DNA from: [Eubacterium] yurii subsp. margaretiae ATCC 43715
GTDB lineage: Bacteria > Bacillota > Clostridia > Peptostreptococcales > Filifactoraceae
Direction: 5' to 3'
Length of the DNA stretch: 64,000 bases
Assembly: GCA_000146855.1 (NCBI GenBank)
Contig: GL405246.1
Location: forward strand, 1,746,725-1,810,724
The notes under the pieces were generated by a model, which worked only from the letters and a program-made list of their open reading frames with translations, did no database searches and was not told the origin of the DNA. The position numbers were made by a program, and so were the translations under genes. Positions 1 through 9,028 of the stretch are shown in pieces. How positions within the stretch are numbered: the stretch's first letter is position 1; each line of letters begins with the position of its first letter.

Positions 1-679
1 CCCTCCTGTGATAATAAACTCCAGAACTATGATTCCACTATCAGCAGTATCTACAGCATTGGGCGGAAAAGTTGACTGGAATGGAGTGGACTATATAGCA
101 ACAGTTACAAAATCGGTAGCTCAATCATCTACAACTCCGGATGCTCCACAGACAGCTCAGGTACCTGACGAAGATATCAACAACTCTGTTGCTCCGATAT
201 TTGACGATATAACAAGCACAAATCCTAATCCGGACAATACACCTACTCAACCTTCCGTTCAAAATCCGGCAACTACTCCTACGACTCCAAGTCCGTCAAA
301 TCAAACACCGACTAATAATAACGGAAACAACTTTGACAATCTACTTATTCCAAACCCAAGTACGGACAAGGGTATAACAGGATACTACGCTATGGAGGAC
401 TTGAAGAGAAATAAATTTATGTTGAATCTCAAAGCTGACAAGACAGCAGAGCTGATTAACATATCTTCATCAGACAAGGTGCAAGGTACTTACTCTTACT
501 CAAATGGAAGTCTGACATTGAACATTTCTACTTTCAAATCAGTATATACAAAGGAAAATGTATCTTATAACGGCTCTACTCTACTACTTATGAAGGATTC
601 AAAGAGCCCTACATCAGGCTCAACATTCGTCTTGCTTAAGACTTCTGAAGAAGAGTACAAAAAATATACTAAAAAATAA
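1..679 (+). CDS. Exported copper-amine-oxidase-fold protein, C-terminal part (5' end outside window)
   Basis: The frame is open from base 2, so the gene begins before the window. The first ~35 residues (PPVIINSRTMIPLSAV...) match the copper amine oxidase N-terminal-like fold found in many clostridial cell-surface proteins. A Pro/Thr/Asn-rich linker of about 85 residues follows. The last ~100 residues (from GITGYYAM) look like a small beta-barrel or lipocalin-like domain that reports a value against a baseline, ending in a Lys-rich tail. The family is usually secreted or wall-bound; the signal peptide would lie upstream. Function is unknown. A GTG at 8 is in frame but is mid-domain and not a real start. 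A good terminator follows directly. Confidence 0.75.
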   Translation, partial: PPVIINSRTMIPLSAVSTALGGKVDWNGVDYIATVTKSVAQSSTTPDAPQTAQVPDEDINNSVAPIFDDITSTNPNPDNTPTQPSVQNPATTPTTPSPSNQTPTNNNGNNFDNLLIPNPSTDKGITGYYAMEDLKRNKFMLNLKADKTAELINISSSDKVQGTYSYSNGSLTLNISTFKSVYTKENVSYNGSTLLLMKDSKSPTSGSTFVLLKTSEEEYKKYTKK

Positions 680-682
680 GCT

Positions 683-711
683 AAAGGCTCCTACTACAAT
701 AGGAGCTTTTT
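683..711 (+). terminator. Rho-independent terminator of the first gene
   Basis: The hairpin GCTCCTA (687-693) and TAGGAGC (700-706) has a 6-nt loop and is followed by TTTTT. It lies a few bases after the stop codon at 677-679, and the stem extends outwards with A-T pairs. Confidence 0.85.
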
Positions 712-839
712 AAAATCAGTTTTTAAGTAATAAAAAAAATTAATCAATACTATTTTTTTAGATTAATGGATAAAGTATTAGTACAAGCTCGAAAGACATT
801 TAATTAAGTATTCAAATAAACTATTTACAAGGAGTAGCT

Positions 840-3800
840 ATGCGACCGATTTTACTTGAAATAGAGGGATTTAACAGTTTTGAAAAAAAACAGACCATAG
901 ATTTTGAAAAGTTGACTTCTATGGGGCTTTTCGGCATCTTTGGAAACACAGGAAGTGGCAAGACTACGATACTTGACGCCATAATATACGCACTATACGA
1001 AAAAACTCCAAGAGAATCAGACAATATCATAAATATAAATTCTAAAAAAGCAAGTGTAAGATATGTCTTTGAGATAAAGGGTAAGGGCGGAGGAATTTAC
1101 GAAATACAAAGAAGCACCACCCTATCCAAAACAGGAGGTAAAAAGGCAAAGCTTACAAAGATAGAACAAGATACTCAAGTAGTGTTGGCATCTGACAAAA
1201 AAACCGAGGTAGACGCAAAAATACAAGATATCATAGGACTTGGTTATAACGACTTTGTCAAGACTGTGGTTCTGCCACAAGGGGAATTTTCCAACTTTCT
1301 CAAAGAAAAAAATAAGACGAGGAAGGAAATGCTTGAAAGACTCTTTGCCCTTCAAAAATACGGCGACGACCTCGACCTAAAGATAAGAAAATACAAACAA
1401 AGATACGACGAACTACAAAAAGACTATGACAAGCAACTCCAGGGCTATGAAGATATCGACGAAAACTCGATTACTGAATTAAAAAAAGATATAGAAAATA
1501 CAAAGTCTGAAATTCAAAGGCTTGAAAAAGAAGTTATTGAGCTTGACAAACTCCAAAACGAGTACAATATCCTTGAAAAATTAAAGGATGATTTTGAAAA
1601 AGCAAAAGAGACCTATAATAACATAGTGAAGTACGATGAAATAATGAAGTCTATGAAAATCAAGGTCGAAAAATTATCAAAATTGACTATAATTCAAGAT
1701 TCCATAGCAAAATACAGCCAACTTAAAGCTGACTTACCTAGCTTAAAATCTGATATTGAAAATCTGAAAACAAAGCTGAAACAACTTGATGATGAAAATA
1801 CAAAATACATTAATCAGAAAACCGAAGTTGAAAAAGAAGTAGCCAAAATACCTGAAATTGAAAAATATATACAAGAGATAGAAAAGTCTATTTTACTAAA
1901 AAAAGAAATATCAAAGATAGTAAACTTACAAAAAGATAACGAAGAAAATATAAAACAAACTACAAACTCACTTAAGGAGGTAGAAAAAGAACTATCTCAA
2001 AATATCGAAGAATCTGAAAAACTGAAATCTTCAATAAGACAAATAGAGCTTGATATAAAAGATAAGACCTTTAACCACTCATATAAGCAGGATGTGAGAT
2101 TTGCAAACTCCCTGTTGGAAAATCTCAATGTCTTAGATAAAGAAATAGAGAATCTGAAAAAAGAAAGTCTTAGCATTTCTAATAATATTCAAGTTATTTC
2201 AGATAAGATAAGCTCTGACGAAAAAATGGAAAAGTCTTGCTCTATAGAACTTGAAGGTATAATGCAAAGCTTCCAAGATGATATTTATAATGTAAAAGCC
2301 TATGAAATAAATGAATCTAAACTTATAAGACTGGAAAATACACAAATTCAAAGTCAAACTCAAATCCAAAATTTGGAAAATCTTCAAAAGAAGCTAAAAG
2401 AAAATGAAGATAATAAAGCTATTCTTTCAGAAAAAATTAGCATACTAAGCTTAAAAAGAAATACTTTAGAAGATGAGATAAAAACTTTAAAAATTGAAAA
2501 TATAGTCCATGAAATAAGGCAAGGTCTACATGACGGAGACACCTGTCCGGTATGTAATGGAAGCTATCATCATATTGAGGATGTAACTACATTTTCTAAT
2601 ATAGATGATAAAGAGGAAGAATTAAATAAACTAATTAAAGAGCTACAAAAGACAGAAACCTCACTTTCTATAGTAGATAATGATAATCAAAATATCAAAA
2701 GCCAGATAGAGGAAATAAGAAGCTCTCTTGATGAAATAGACAGTGAAAATATGGAAAAAGAGCTTGAAAAATGCAGAAATTATAAGAGCAACTACAATAT
2801 CTATATGGAGAAAAGATTAGAAAAACAGGCAAAAGCAGATAAGATACAAAAACTTATAAATACTGCAAATACAAATATTCAAGTAAATAAATCAAAATTA
2901 AACTCTCTTGAAGAAAACAAGAAAAATGCAGAAGAAAAAATTGAAAAAAATACTAAATCTCAAAATGAAATATCTGAAAAGATTCAAAGCCTAAGTGAAA
3001 AATTGGCCATAGACTCTTCAAACTTAGCTAAGGAACTGGATAAAATAATAGAAGCTGAAAAATCTATAGAAGAATGTAATATCAGCTTGTCAAAAGAAAA
3101 ATCAAATCTTGAAAATTTGGAAAAGATATATAGGAATCTAAATGAAAATATCTCAGATTTGAATAAAAAATTAAATAGTCTGATGCTTGAAAAGGAAAGA
3201 CTCAAATCATCCTATAGCTTAGAAATTGCAAAAATTGCAGATAAGACTCTACTGGAAAAAGAAAATTTAACTTCCCTACTTCAAGAAAAAAAGATTGAAA
3301 TTAGAAATATTCAAGAAAAATCAGAAAATATACAAAAACTTTTGGAAAATATTGAAAAAGAAATAGCTCAAAAAAGCAATAATCTTACCAAAATTGAGAC
3401 TGTCTACGAAGTGAACTTTACAGATTTCACATCCTATAGCGAAAAAATAGAGCTCTTTATAAAAAATAACGACTTTAACTCCATAGATGAAGTCTTTAAG
3501 CTCAATGAAGAGTATGACAAACTTGAAGATAAGAAGAAAAAGATACAAAATTACGAAAATCAGAAAAATGAAAGTTTGATACAAAAAAATTTGACCGAAA
3601 AAACTTTAAATTTACAGAGTGAAAAACTGAAAAAACTTGAAGAAACAAAAAAATATGACCGTGATTTACACAGCAAAATCAAAGAACAGCTAGACATAAA
3701 CAAAAAGACCTTCGGATATTTGGAAAGCAGACTCGAAACTCAAAAAGCTAATTTTGAAAAGAAAAAAGATTTACTCACTAAGTCCAAAGAAAATCAAAAG

Positions 3801-4313
3801 ATACTTGACGAAGTGACGCAGATTTTCAATTTGTTTAAAGGCAAGGCCTTTGTACAGTTCTTAGCAAAATATCAGTTGAATTACGTCTGCAAAAAGGCGT
3901 CTGAGATATTGCAAGACATCAGCGGAGGAAGATTCCACATAGAAATCGACAAAGAAGGGGATTTCCTAATCCTTGACTACAGTAACGGAGGTATATCAAG
4001 GAATCCTTCTACTTTATCCGGCGGAGAGACCTTCCTTGTATCTCTGTCTCTTGCTCTTGCCCTTTCTTCACAGATACAGTTGAAAGGCAACGCACCATTG
4101 GAATTTTTCTTCATGGATGAAGGCTTTGGCACTCTTGACAGCCACACCCTTGATATAGCGCTTGACTGTCTTAAGAAAATAAAAAATGAAAATTTATCCA
4201 TAGGTATAATCAGTCACATAGACAAAATCAAAGAGTTCGTACCGATAAAACTTGAGATTACAAAGGATGATATATTAAACACAGGAAGCAGTATAAAGAT
4301 AGTAACAGGATAA
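840..4313 (+). CDS. sbcC: SbcC-like exonuclease subunit (SMC-family ATPase)
   Basis: This is the ATPase half of the SbcCD (Rad50/Mre11-type) nuclease, which opens DNA hairpins and processes protein-blocked ends. At 1157 residues it is a usual length. Walker A GNTGSGKT is at 35-42. Two very long coiled coils flank a zinc-hook CPVC at about 569-572. The ABC signature LSGGETF is near 1059 and Walker B FFFMDEGFG near 1090-1100. The ribosome site AAGGAG lies 7 nt before the ATG. The partner nuclease gene sbcD, normally just upstream, is not there: the neighbour is an exported protein behind its own terminator. An sbcD elsewhere in the genome is likely. A terminator follows. Confidence 0.92.
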   Translation: MRPILLEIEGFNSFEKKQTIDFEKLTSMGLFGIFGNTGSGKTTILDAIIYALYEKTPRESDNIININSKKASVRYVFEIKGKGGGIYEIQRSTTLSKTGGKKAKLTKIEQDTQVVLASDKKTEVDAKIQDIIGLGYNDFVKTVVLPQGEFSNFLKEKNKTRKEMLERLFALQKYGDDLDLKIRKYKQRYDELQKDYDKQLQGYEDIDENSITELKKDIENTKSEIQRLEKEVIELDKLQNEYNILEKLKDDFEKAKETYNNIVKYDEIMKSMKIKVEKLSKLTIIQDSIAKYSQLKADLPSLKSDIENLKTKLKQLDDENTKYINQKTEVEKEVAKIPEIEKYIQEIEKSILLKKEISKIVNLQKDNEENIKQTTNSLKEVEKELSQNIEESEKLKSSIRQIELDIKDKTFNHSYKQDVRFANSLLENLNVLDKEIENLKKESLSISNNIQVISDKISSDEKMEKSCSIELEGIMQSFQDDIYNVKAYEINESKLIRLENTQIQSQTQIQNLENLQKKLKENEDNKAILSEKISILSLKRNTLEDEIKTLKIENIVHEIRQGLHDGDTCPVCNGSYHHIEDVTTFSNIDDKEEELNKLIKELQKTETSLSIVDNDNQNIKSQIEEIRSSLDEIDSENMEKELEKCRNYKSNYNIYMEKRLEKQAKADKIQKLINTANTNIQVNKSKLNSLEENKKNAEEKIEKNTKSQNEISEKIQSLSEKLAIDSSNLAKELDKIIEAEKSIEECNISLSKEKSNLENLEKIYRNLNENISDLNKKLNSLMLEKERLKSSYSLEIAKIADKTLLEKENLTSLLQEKKIEIRNIQEKSENIQKLLENIEKEIAQKSNNLTKIETVYEVNFTDFTSYSEKIELFIKNNDFNSIDEVFKLNEEYDKLEDKKKKIQNYENQKNESLIQKNLTEKTLNLQSEKLKKLEETKKYDRDLHSKIKEQLDINKKTFGYLESRLETQKANFEKKKDLLTKSKENQKILDEVTQIFNLFKGKAFVQFLAKYQLNYVCKKASEILQDISGGRFHIEIDKEGDFLILDYSNGGISRNPSTLSGGETFLVSLSLALALSSQIQLKGNAPLEFFFMDEGFGTLDSHTLDIALDCLKKIKNENLSIGIISHIDKIKEFVPIKLEITKDDILNTGSSIKIVTG

Positions 4314-4320
4314 AAAATAA

Positions 4321-4366
4321 GGCGTTAGGAGAAAATGATATAACACTTTCTCTTAGCGCCTTTTAA
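4321..4366 (+). terminator. Terminator of sbcC
   Basis: A long hairpin GGCGTTAGGAGAAA...TTTCTCTTAGCGCC is followed by TTTT, starting 8 bases after the sbcC stop codon. Confidence 0.85.
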
Positions 4367-4382
4367 TCCTTATATAAGTTAT

Positions 4383-4512
4383 TAATACCAAACTCTATTT
4401 AAACTAAGGATTTTATACTTGTTATACTCTTAGTATATATTTTGTTAATAAACTTTTAGTGCATAAATTTTTATAAAATAATTCCATTATTCTATCAGCT
4501 TATAGTTAATAC
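4383..4512 (-). repeat. Dispersed intergenic repeat, subfamily 1, copy D
   Basis: Read on the minus strand, this block aligns along most of its length with 30359-30484, 33571-33713 and 46388-46514. Shared landmarks are GGAATTATTTTATAAAAA near the start, TATTAACAAAA in the middle and AATCCTTAGTTTAAATAGAG near the end. The outer ends (ATACTAAA...TTTAGTAT type) are imperfectly inverted. It sits between the sbcC terminator and the 3' end of the ROK gene and has no open reading frame. Confidence 0.75.
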
Positions 4513-4593
4513 TAAACTTTCTTAGAACTACGGAAAATACAATTTTATTATCCATAGTGCAAGCATACTAAGCCATCTGTAATACAATATATC

Positions 4594-5525
4594 TTATAGC
4601 ATTGCTGCTCCTATTATTCCTGCATCGTTGCCAAGCGTTGCAGGTACAATTTTAGCAAAAGGAAGATTCTTAAACATTATCTTCGCCTTGACTTCTTCAT
4701 ACAGTCTGTCAATATATGAATCATAGGCACCGACAAGTCCGCCACCAATTACTATAACTTCAGGAGAAAAGATATTGATAAGATTGGCTATTCCTATAGA
4801 AAGATAGTAAACAAACCTGTCCACCACTTTTTTTGATACCTCATCGCCTTCAACCGCCGACTCAAATACCATCTTGGCAGTAATGCTGCCCGGTCTTACA
4901 CTTTTTAACACTGTTTCTTCATCCGTTTCTGCAGCTAACTTTCGAGCATAGCTTTGTACTGCTGAAGCTGAGCAAAATGTCTCAAGACAGCCGTTATTTC
5001 CGCAACTGCAACTGTAATAATTTTCTCCCACTATCATATGCCCTATTTCAGAGCCTATACCCAAATTACCTGAATATCTCATTCCGTTTATTATTATTCC
5101 GCCACCTACTCCTGTACCGAGTGTCAACATTATAGCATTTTTTACATCCCTTATGCTTCCGATTTTATGTTCTGCCACGCAGGCTATGGTAGCGTCGTTA
5201 TCTATGGAAATCTTTATATTTTTAAATTCTTCCCTAAGCACAGCTCCCAAATCCACATCGGTCCAAAAAAGGTTTGTAGCATAGTGTATCTTGCCGTTTT
5301 CATCAGCCACACCAGGTATGCCTATACCTATGGCATCTACCTCTTCTATTGCACAATTTGCCTGACTTAGCAAATCATAAATCATCTTTATAATATTTTG
5401 AGAAATCACACCAAAGCCTTTTTCAACTTCAGTTGGTATGTTATAAGAGTGAATTATATTCATATTTTCGTCAACTAATCCGGATTTTATACTCATTCCG
5501 CCAATATCTATACCTATTTTTTCAT
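4594..5525 (-). CDS. ROK-family sugar kinase (glucokinase-like), start region out of frame
   Basis: ROK proteins phosphorylate glucose or other sugars with ATP, or act as related regulators. The sequence has the catalytic-loop NDA motif, GTGVGGG, the GSEIGH motif and the zinc-binding CSCGNNGC that defines ROK kinases. The only recognisable start with a purine-rich leader (GGGGGG, then ATG at 5525-5523) reads ATG AAA AAA TAG. The family's N-terminal phosphate loop IGIDIGG is encoded one frame over, behind a run of six A. One extra A would give a normal protein beginning MKKIGIDIGG. The reading frame proper can only use an internal ATG at 5496, which loses the ATP-binding strand. This is a frameshift, a sequencing error in the run, or slippage. 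Confidence 0.8.
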
Positions 5526-5554
5526 ATATCCCCCCTGCAAAAATATCTTATTTT

Positions 5555-5563
5555 TGGTATAAT
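5555..5563 (+). promoter_or_regulatory. Extended -10 promoter element for the comEC-like gene
   Basis: TGGTATAAT is an extended -10 match located 39 bases before the ATG at 5602, in the short divergent gap between this gene and the ROK gene. No good -35 is visible, as is normal for extended -10 promoters. Confidence 0.5.
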
Positions 5564-5601
5564 TATTATATCATAAAAAAATTATATTTAAAGGAAAGAT
5601 T

Positions 5602-6918
5602 ATGAAAATAAAATTAAAAGTAAGAAGAGCGTCATTTTTCATCTTCGTCTTTGTTTTTTTGATGGCTGTTATTCTGGTAAATATTGACATCTCAAGTCAT
5701 AAAAACATAGAAAAAGAAGTGAAAAATTTCATAACTAAGATAGAAAAAGTCGAATTCTCAAACGACAAAATCTACATATACACAAGCAATATGCTTATTA
5801 AATATTTCATATCAGACTTAGATTACAAGGTAGGAGACATTCTTGAAGTAAGCGGAAAATTGCAAGATAACCTGTCTTTGGAAAATAAATCTTACGGTCT
5901 CTACTTGAAAAGCAAGGGCTACGACTATACTATAAGTGCAAGTAAAATGAAGAAAATAGGTGAAGAAGAAAATTTATTCAGCCATATATTTGAGATAAGA
6001 CAAAGTATCTCTTCATGGATTGACCTTGTCTTTCCAAAATATAACGGAATAATAAAGGCTCTGACCGTTTCAAACAGGCAAAATATAAGCGATGAAGATA
6101 AGAGTCTATTTTCAAAATCAGGTCTAAGCCACATCATCAGCATATCAGGCTTTCATATAGTGCTAGTAAGTTCGATATTTTTCAGCATGTTCTTCTTCTT
6201 GCCTAAGAAATACAGATATATAAGTTCTGCGATAATTACCTTTTTCTATGTTGCAATTACAGGATTTAATCCGCCGTGCGTAAGAGCGTATGTCTTTTAC
6301 ATCTGCTATATTGCATCAATCCTACTTCAAAAGAGATACGACATATTTTCAGTAGGATTTTTGCTCGTATCTGTTTATATGGCTCTCAATCCTTATATTA
6401 TCTTTAATATAGGATTTTGCCTGTCATTTATGTGTGTATTTTCTATTGCTATGTTTTACAAAGGAATATTTACTTTTTTAAAAAAACGTATAATAAGATT
6501 TGGAATAAGATTTGGAGAAATACCAAAGGCAATAGTATCAGCAATCAGTGTAACTGTAGCTTCGTATGTATTAACTTTGCCATATTTGTACTACAATATA
6601 GGCGTCATAAGTTTTATTTCAGTGCTTTCAAATATCATAAGCATTCCTATTATATCACTTGCCTATCCCTTTATTATGCTAAGTTTGTTATTTATGAAGA
6701 TTCCGTTTTTATGTACCGTATTTGCAAATGTAGTAAACTTTTTGCTAACTATATTTTATAAATCTAATGAACTTCTGATAAATCTACCCTTTGCCTATGT
6801 GGAAATAGAAGAGAGAAAATTATCATATGTACTATGCGCCTATGTACTTATACTAAGCGCTTATCACATCCATATAAAAAACAAAATTGAAAAAAATATA
6901 TTTGTTGCAAAAAGATAA
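5602..6918 (+). CDS. comEC: ComEC/Rec2-family DNA uptake channel lacking the metallo-hydrolase domain
   Basis: ComEC forms the inner-membrane channel that takes up single-stranded DNA in natural competence. An N-terminal membrane segment (about 10-26) is followed by a short extracellular OB-like domain (about 35-110). The competence domain follows, with hallmark GLSHIISISGFHI and about nine membrane helices to the end. At 438 residues it is roughly half the length of a typical ComEC, because the C-terminal metallo-beta-lactamase-like domain is absent. A separate exported protein at 51067-51933 has exactly that domain. No frameshift was seen at the 3' end, and a terminator follows immediately. 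Confidence 0.85.
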   Translation: MKIKLKVRRASFFIFVFVFLMAVILVNIDISSHKNIEKEVKNFITKIEKVEFSNDKIYIYTSNMLIKYFISDLDYKVGDILEVSGKLQDNLSLENKSYGLYLKSKGYDYTISASKMKKIGEEENLFSHIFEIRQSISSWIDLVFPKYNGIIKALTVSNRQNISDEDKSLFSKSGLSHIISISGFHIVLVSSIFFSMFFFLPKKYRYISSAIITFFYVAITGFNPPCVRAYVFYICYIASILLQKRYDIFSVGFLLVSVYMALNPYIIFNIGFCLSFMCVFSIAMFYKGIFTFLKKRIIRFGIRFGEIPKAIVSAISVTVASYVLTLPYLYYNIGVISFISVLSNIISIPIISLAYPFIMLSLLFMKIPFLCTVFANVVNFLLTIFYKSNELLINLPFAYVEIEERKLSYVLCAYVLILSAYHIHIKNKIEKNIFVAKR

Positions 6919-6951
6919 TACCAAGTTTTTAAATTAAGCTTGGTATTATTT
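6917..6951 (+). terminator. Terminator after the comEC-like gene
   Basis: The stem AATACCAAG / CTTGGTATT overlaps the stop codon and is followed by an AT-rich tract. The U-run is weak, so termination may be partial. Confidence 0.55.
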
Positions 6952-7093
6952 AAAAATATAAAAACTAAGTTTTTCATTGCTTTATTAACTAAATAGTATC
7001 AAAATAAATGTCTGAAAAACAAAAATACACATGATGCTATCAATTTTTAAAATTTATATGTTAAAGTTCATTTATTATCAATTTGTTCAAATT

Positions 7094-7558
7094 TTATAGT
7101 TTTTTGACATCTTCAATCCACTTGGCATAGTTTGTCTTATTAATAATTGAATGATTGAAAGGAAGCTGAATTTTGGCATTTCCTATTGACTCTTCCAAGG
7201 CTTTAAGAGTAGATTTTACATTTGTTGAGCCTGAAGTAGCAAAAGGAACTATCTTCTTTCCGTCCAAATCATACTTTTTCAAATAATCGGTAACTATAAC
7301 AGGTGGTTTACTAAACCAGACAGGGTATCCTACTAAAATAACATCCACATCAGATATATCTATGACAGGTGCAAAATATTTTGCCACCTCACCTGACTTT
7401 TTTTCCTTACGAGATCTTGCAATAGCTTTGAAATAAGAGCCGTATGACACCTCCGGTTCTATACTTATCATTTCGCATCCAAGGTCTTTTTTTATATTTT
7501 CAGCAATTTTCTTTGTCTTTCCACTGTTTGAATAGTAAAATATTACTGCTTTCATCAT
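7094..7558 (-). CDS. Flavodoxin
   Basis: This is a small FMN-binding electron carrier or NAD(P)H-quinone reductase-like flavodoxin of 154 residues. The N-terminal phosphate-binding loop reads YYSNSGKTKKIA (8-19). GYPVWFSKPP at about 75-85 matches the isoalloxazine-contacting loop of the flavodoxin_4-type family, and FATSGSTNV corresponds to the later loop. Cytoplasmic. It lies 97 bases downstream of yjdF on the same strand and could share its riboswitch-controlled transcript, which would place a flavin reductase beside an aromatic-compound response; this is inference. Confidence 0.85.
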   Translation of the reverse strand: MMKAVIFYYSNSGKTKKIAENIKKDLGCEMISIEPEVSYGSYFKAIARSRKEKKSGEVAKYFAPVIDISDVDVILVGYPVWFSKPPVIVTDYLKKYDLDGKKIVPFATSGSTNVKSTLKALEESIGNAKIQLPFNHSIINKTNYAKWIEDVKKL

Positions 7559-7655
7559 CTAAACTCCTATTAAATTTGAAAAATATCCACTTGTAGAGCA
7601 AATTTCTTAAATTTACAAGCATTTTGGCTAAATACAGGTAAAAACTAAGTAGAAT

Positions 7656-8072
7656 CTATCTTCCTTTATGCTTTTGCTTATGTCTGTTTTGTTTCATTTC
7701 AAATTTTCTTTGCTTTTCTAAATTTTTTTTCTCTTTATTTACCATTTTTCTCTCTAACTTTATTTCTTCCCTTTGTTTTTGAAGTGCAAGTTGCGATTTT
7801 GTACTGACTTTTAGCTGACTTGCCTGCTTTTGTATTTCTCTTTGCTTTCTCTTAGGATTTGAATGTTCAACTTTAGGTTTAATTTCTACTTTTGGACTGA
7901 ATTGTAAATTGTTAAAATCATTCAAAATCAGTTCATATATCTCACTGACTTTAGGTTCAGCTCCAAACACTACCTTACATACAACAAGATTATTTTCTTC
8001 CACAGATTCGAAAATACCCACCCAAAAAGGATTTTCAAAAAATACGGTTAATTTATCTGTTATCTTATTCAT
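7656..8072 (-). CDS. yjdF: YjdF-family (DUF2992) protein
   Basis: The N-terminal half (KLTVFFENPFWVGIFE...VVFGAEPKVSEIYELI) is the conserved YjdF domain. The C-terminal half is a highly basic, Lys/Gln/Arg-rich tail (KRKQREIQKQ..., HKQKHKGR) predicted to be helical and nucleic-acid or ribosome interacting. The biochemical function is unknown. In other Firmicutes the gene is typically controlled by the yjdF RNA motif, a riboswitch responsive to azaaromatic compounds, and that RNA is present immediately upstream. SD AAGGAGG is 7 nt before the ATG. The assignment rests on both domain and leader. Confidence 0.88.
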   Translation of the reverse strand: MNKITDKLTVFFENPFWVGIFESVEENNLVVCKVVFGAEPKVSEIYELILNDFNNLQFSPKVEIKPKVEHSNPKRKQREIQKQASQLKVSTKSQLALQKQREEIKLERKMVNKEKKNLEKQRKFEMKQNRHKQKHKGR

Positions 8073-8076
8073 AACA

Positions 8077-8180
8077 GTCCCTCCTTAATAATTTTTACCA
8101 AAGAAGGGACAACCCGGAGGGGCAGGTTACTTACCTAAACAAAGTTTAGACGACCGGGCTACCTACCGGTTCTAATACAT
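8077..8180 (-). ncRNA. yjdF (azaaromatic) riboswitch
   Basis: The minus strand before yjdF reads GAACCGGTAGGTAGCCCGGT, then CTAAACTTTGTTTAG (hairpin), GTAACCTGCCCCTCCGGGTT and GTCCCTTCTT. These are the conserved elements I know for the yjdF aptamer. The 3' aptamer segment GUCCCUUCUU (8101-8110) can pair over ten consecutive positions with AAGGAGGGAC (8077-8086), which contains the SD of yjdF. The expression platform is therefore readable as SD sequestration (translational control). The loop between the two arms is 14 nt. Confidence 0.88.
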
Positions 8181-8306
8181 CTTAAAATGTACATTGCGTT
8201 TTTATCTTTGAATTATCCACATTATACAACTTTTTATTCTATTTTTAAAGTAAATAAATTGTAATATGATATATCTCATTTTTTTACCATTACTGATTAT
8301 TCCAGC

Positions 8307-8426
8307 CTAAGACTTTAATGGATAAAATATTTTCAGTACATTTAGATTGGAACATAAACCATATACTGTTTTTTTAAGAAAATTGATGAGCATTATCCAT
8401 AGATTAAATAGATATTAGTATTAAAC
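8307..8426 (+). repeat. Dispersed intergenic repeat, subfamily 2, copy E
   Basis: It aligns with 56936-57067: both contain AATGGATAAAA, ATTTTCAGTACATTTA, a central TATACT.TTTTTTTAA, and end ATTAAATA..TA..AGTATTAAA. Its ends resemble those of subfamily 1. It lies between the yjdF riboswitch and the 3' end of the ECF S-component gene and has no coding potential. Confidence 0.7.
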
Positions 8427-8433
8427 TAAAGCT

Positions 8434-9018
8434 TTAAATCACTCCTGCTTTTTCAAAATGTTTTTTAAGTATCCTTGTTGCAACAAATGCTCCTATACAA
8501 GCAAGAACAAAAGTTATCAAGCCAAATCCTACTGCCCACGAAACTTTGAAATAAGATAATGCTTCATTTATTTGTGCTTCGCTCATTTTCCATTTTGATG
8601 CTCTTTCCACAAAAGAAGCTGTCCCAAATAAAATCACAGGAATTACTGTTCCTAAAAAATCTGCTAATGCAAATGTCCCATATCCAATAATCATTCGTCC
8701 CTTACTCTCATAATTTCCTATAATCAAATCACATATAATTCCACCGATTACAGCAAAGACTGCATGAGGCAAATGTCCTCCTGACAACGCAATTAAGCCA
8801 AGAAGCGTTCCTGATATTGTAAATACGCCCTTCTTTTTAACTTTTACAGCCATAAGAATATAAACGGTGGCAGCTACCATAAAGCTAACTCCTGAAGCAA
8901 TAAATCCTCCTATAACTGTTGTCGCCATAGCAAAACCAGCTGCCATGTATATGAAAATTCCAATTGCATTAAAAATTCCGATTGTAATAAAATCACGACC
9001 ATTTAATTTGTTTTTCAT
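8434..9018 (-). CDS. MptD-family ECF transporter S component
   Basis: This is the substrate-binding membrane protein of an energy-coupling factor importer. The 194 residues contain about five or six hydrophobic helices, and the sequence (MKNKLNGRDFITIGIFNAIGI..., GGHLPHAVFAVIGGIICDLI) fits the MptD/Trep_Strep family, whose substrate is not established. It is the last gene of a minus-strand operon: ABC pair, EcfA-type double ATPase, EcfT, then this gene, with 10 bases between it and ecfT. With its own T and A partners nearby it should act as a dedicated group I ECF importer. Confidence 0.8.
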   Translation of the reverse strand: MKNKLNGRDFITIGIFNAIGIFIYMAAGFAMATTVIGGFIASGVSFMVAATVYILMAVKVKKKGVFTISGTLLGLIALSGGHLPHAVFAVIGGIICDLIIGNYESKGRMIIGYGTFALADFLGTVIPVILFGTASFVERASKWKMSEAQINEALSYFKVSWAVGFGLITFVLACIGAFVATRILKKHFEKAGVI

Positions 9019-9028
9019 AAAAGTCCTC

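Noticed and set aside
2984..3205. Minus-strand open frames inside sbcC
   Set aside because: They mirror the coiled-coil codons of sbcC and have no SD or family signature.
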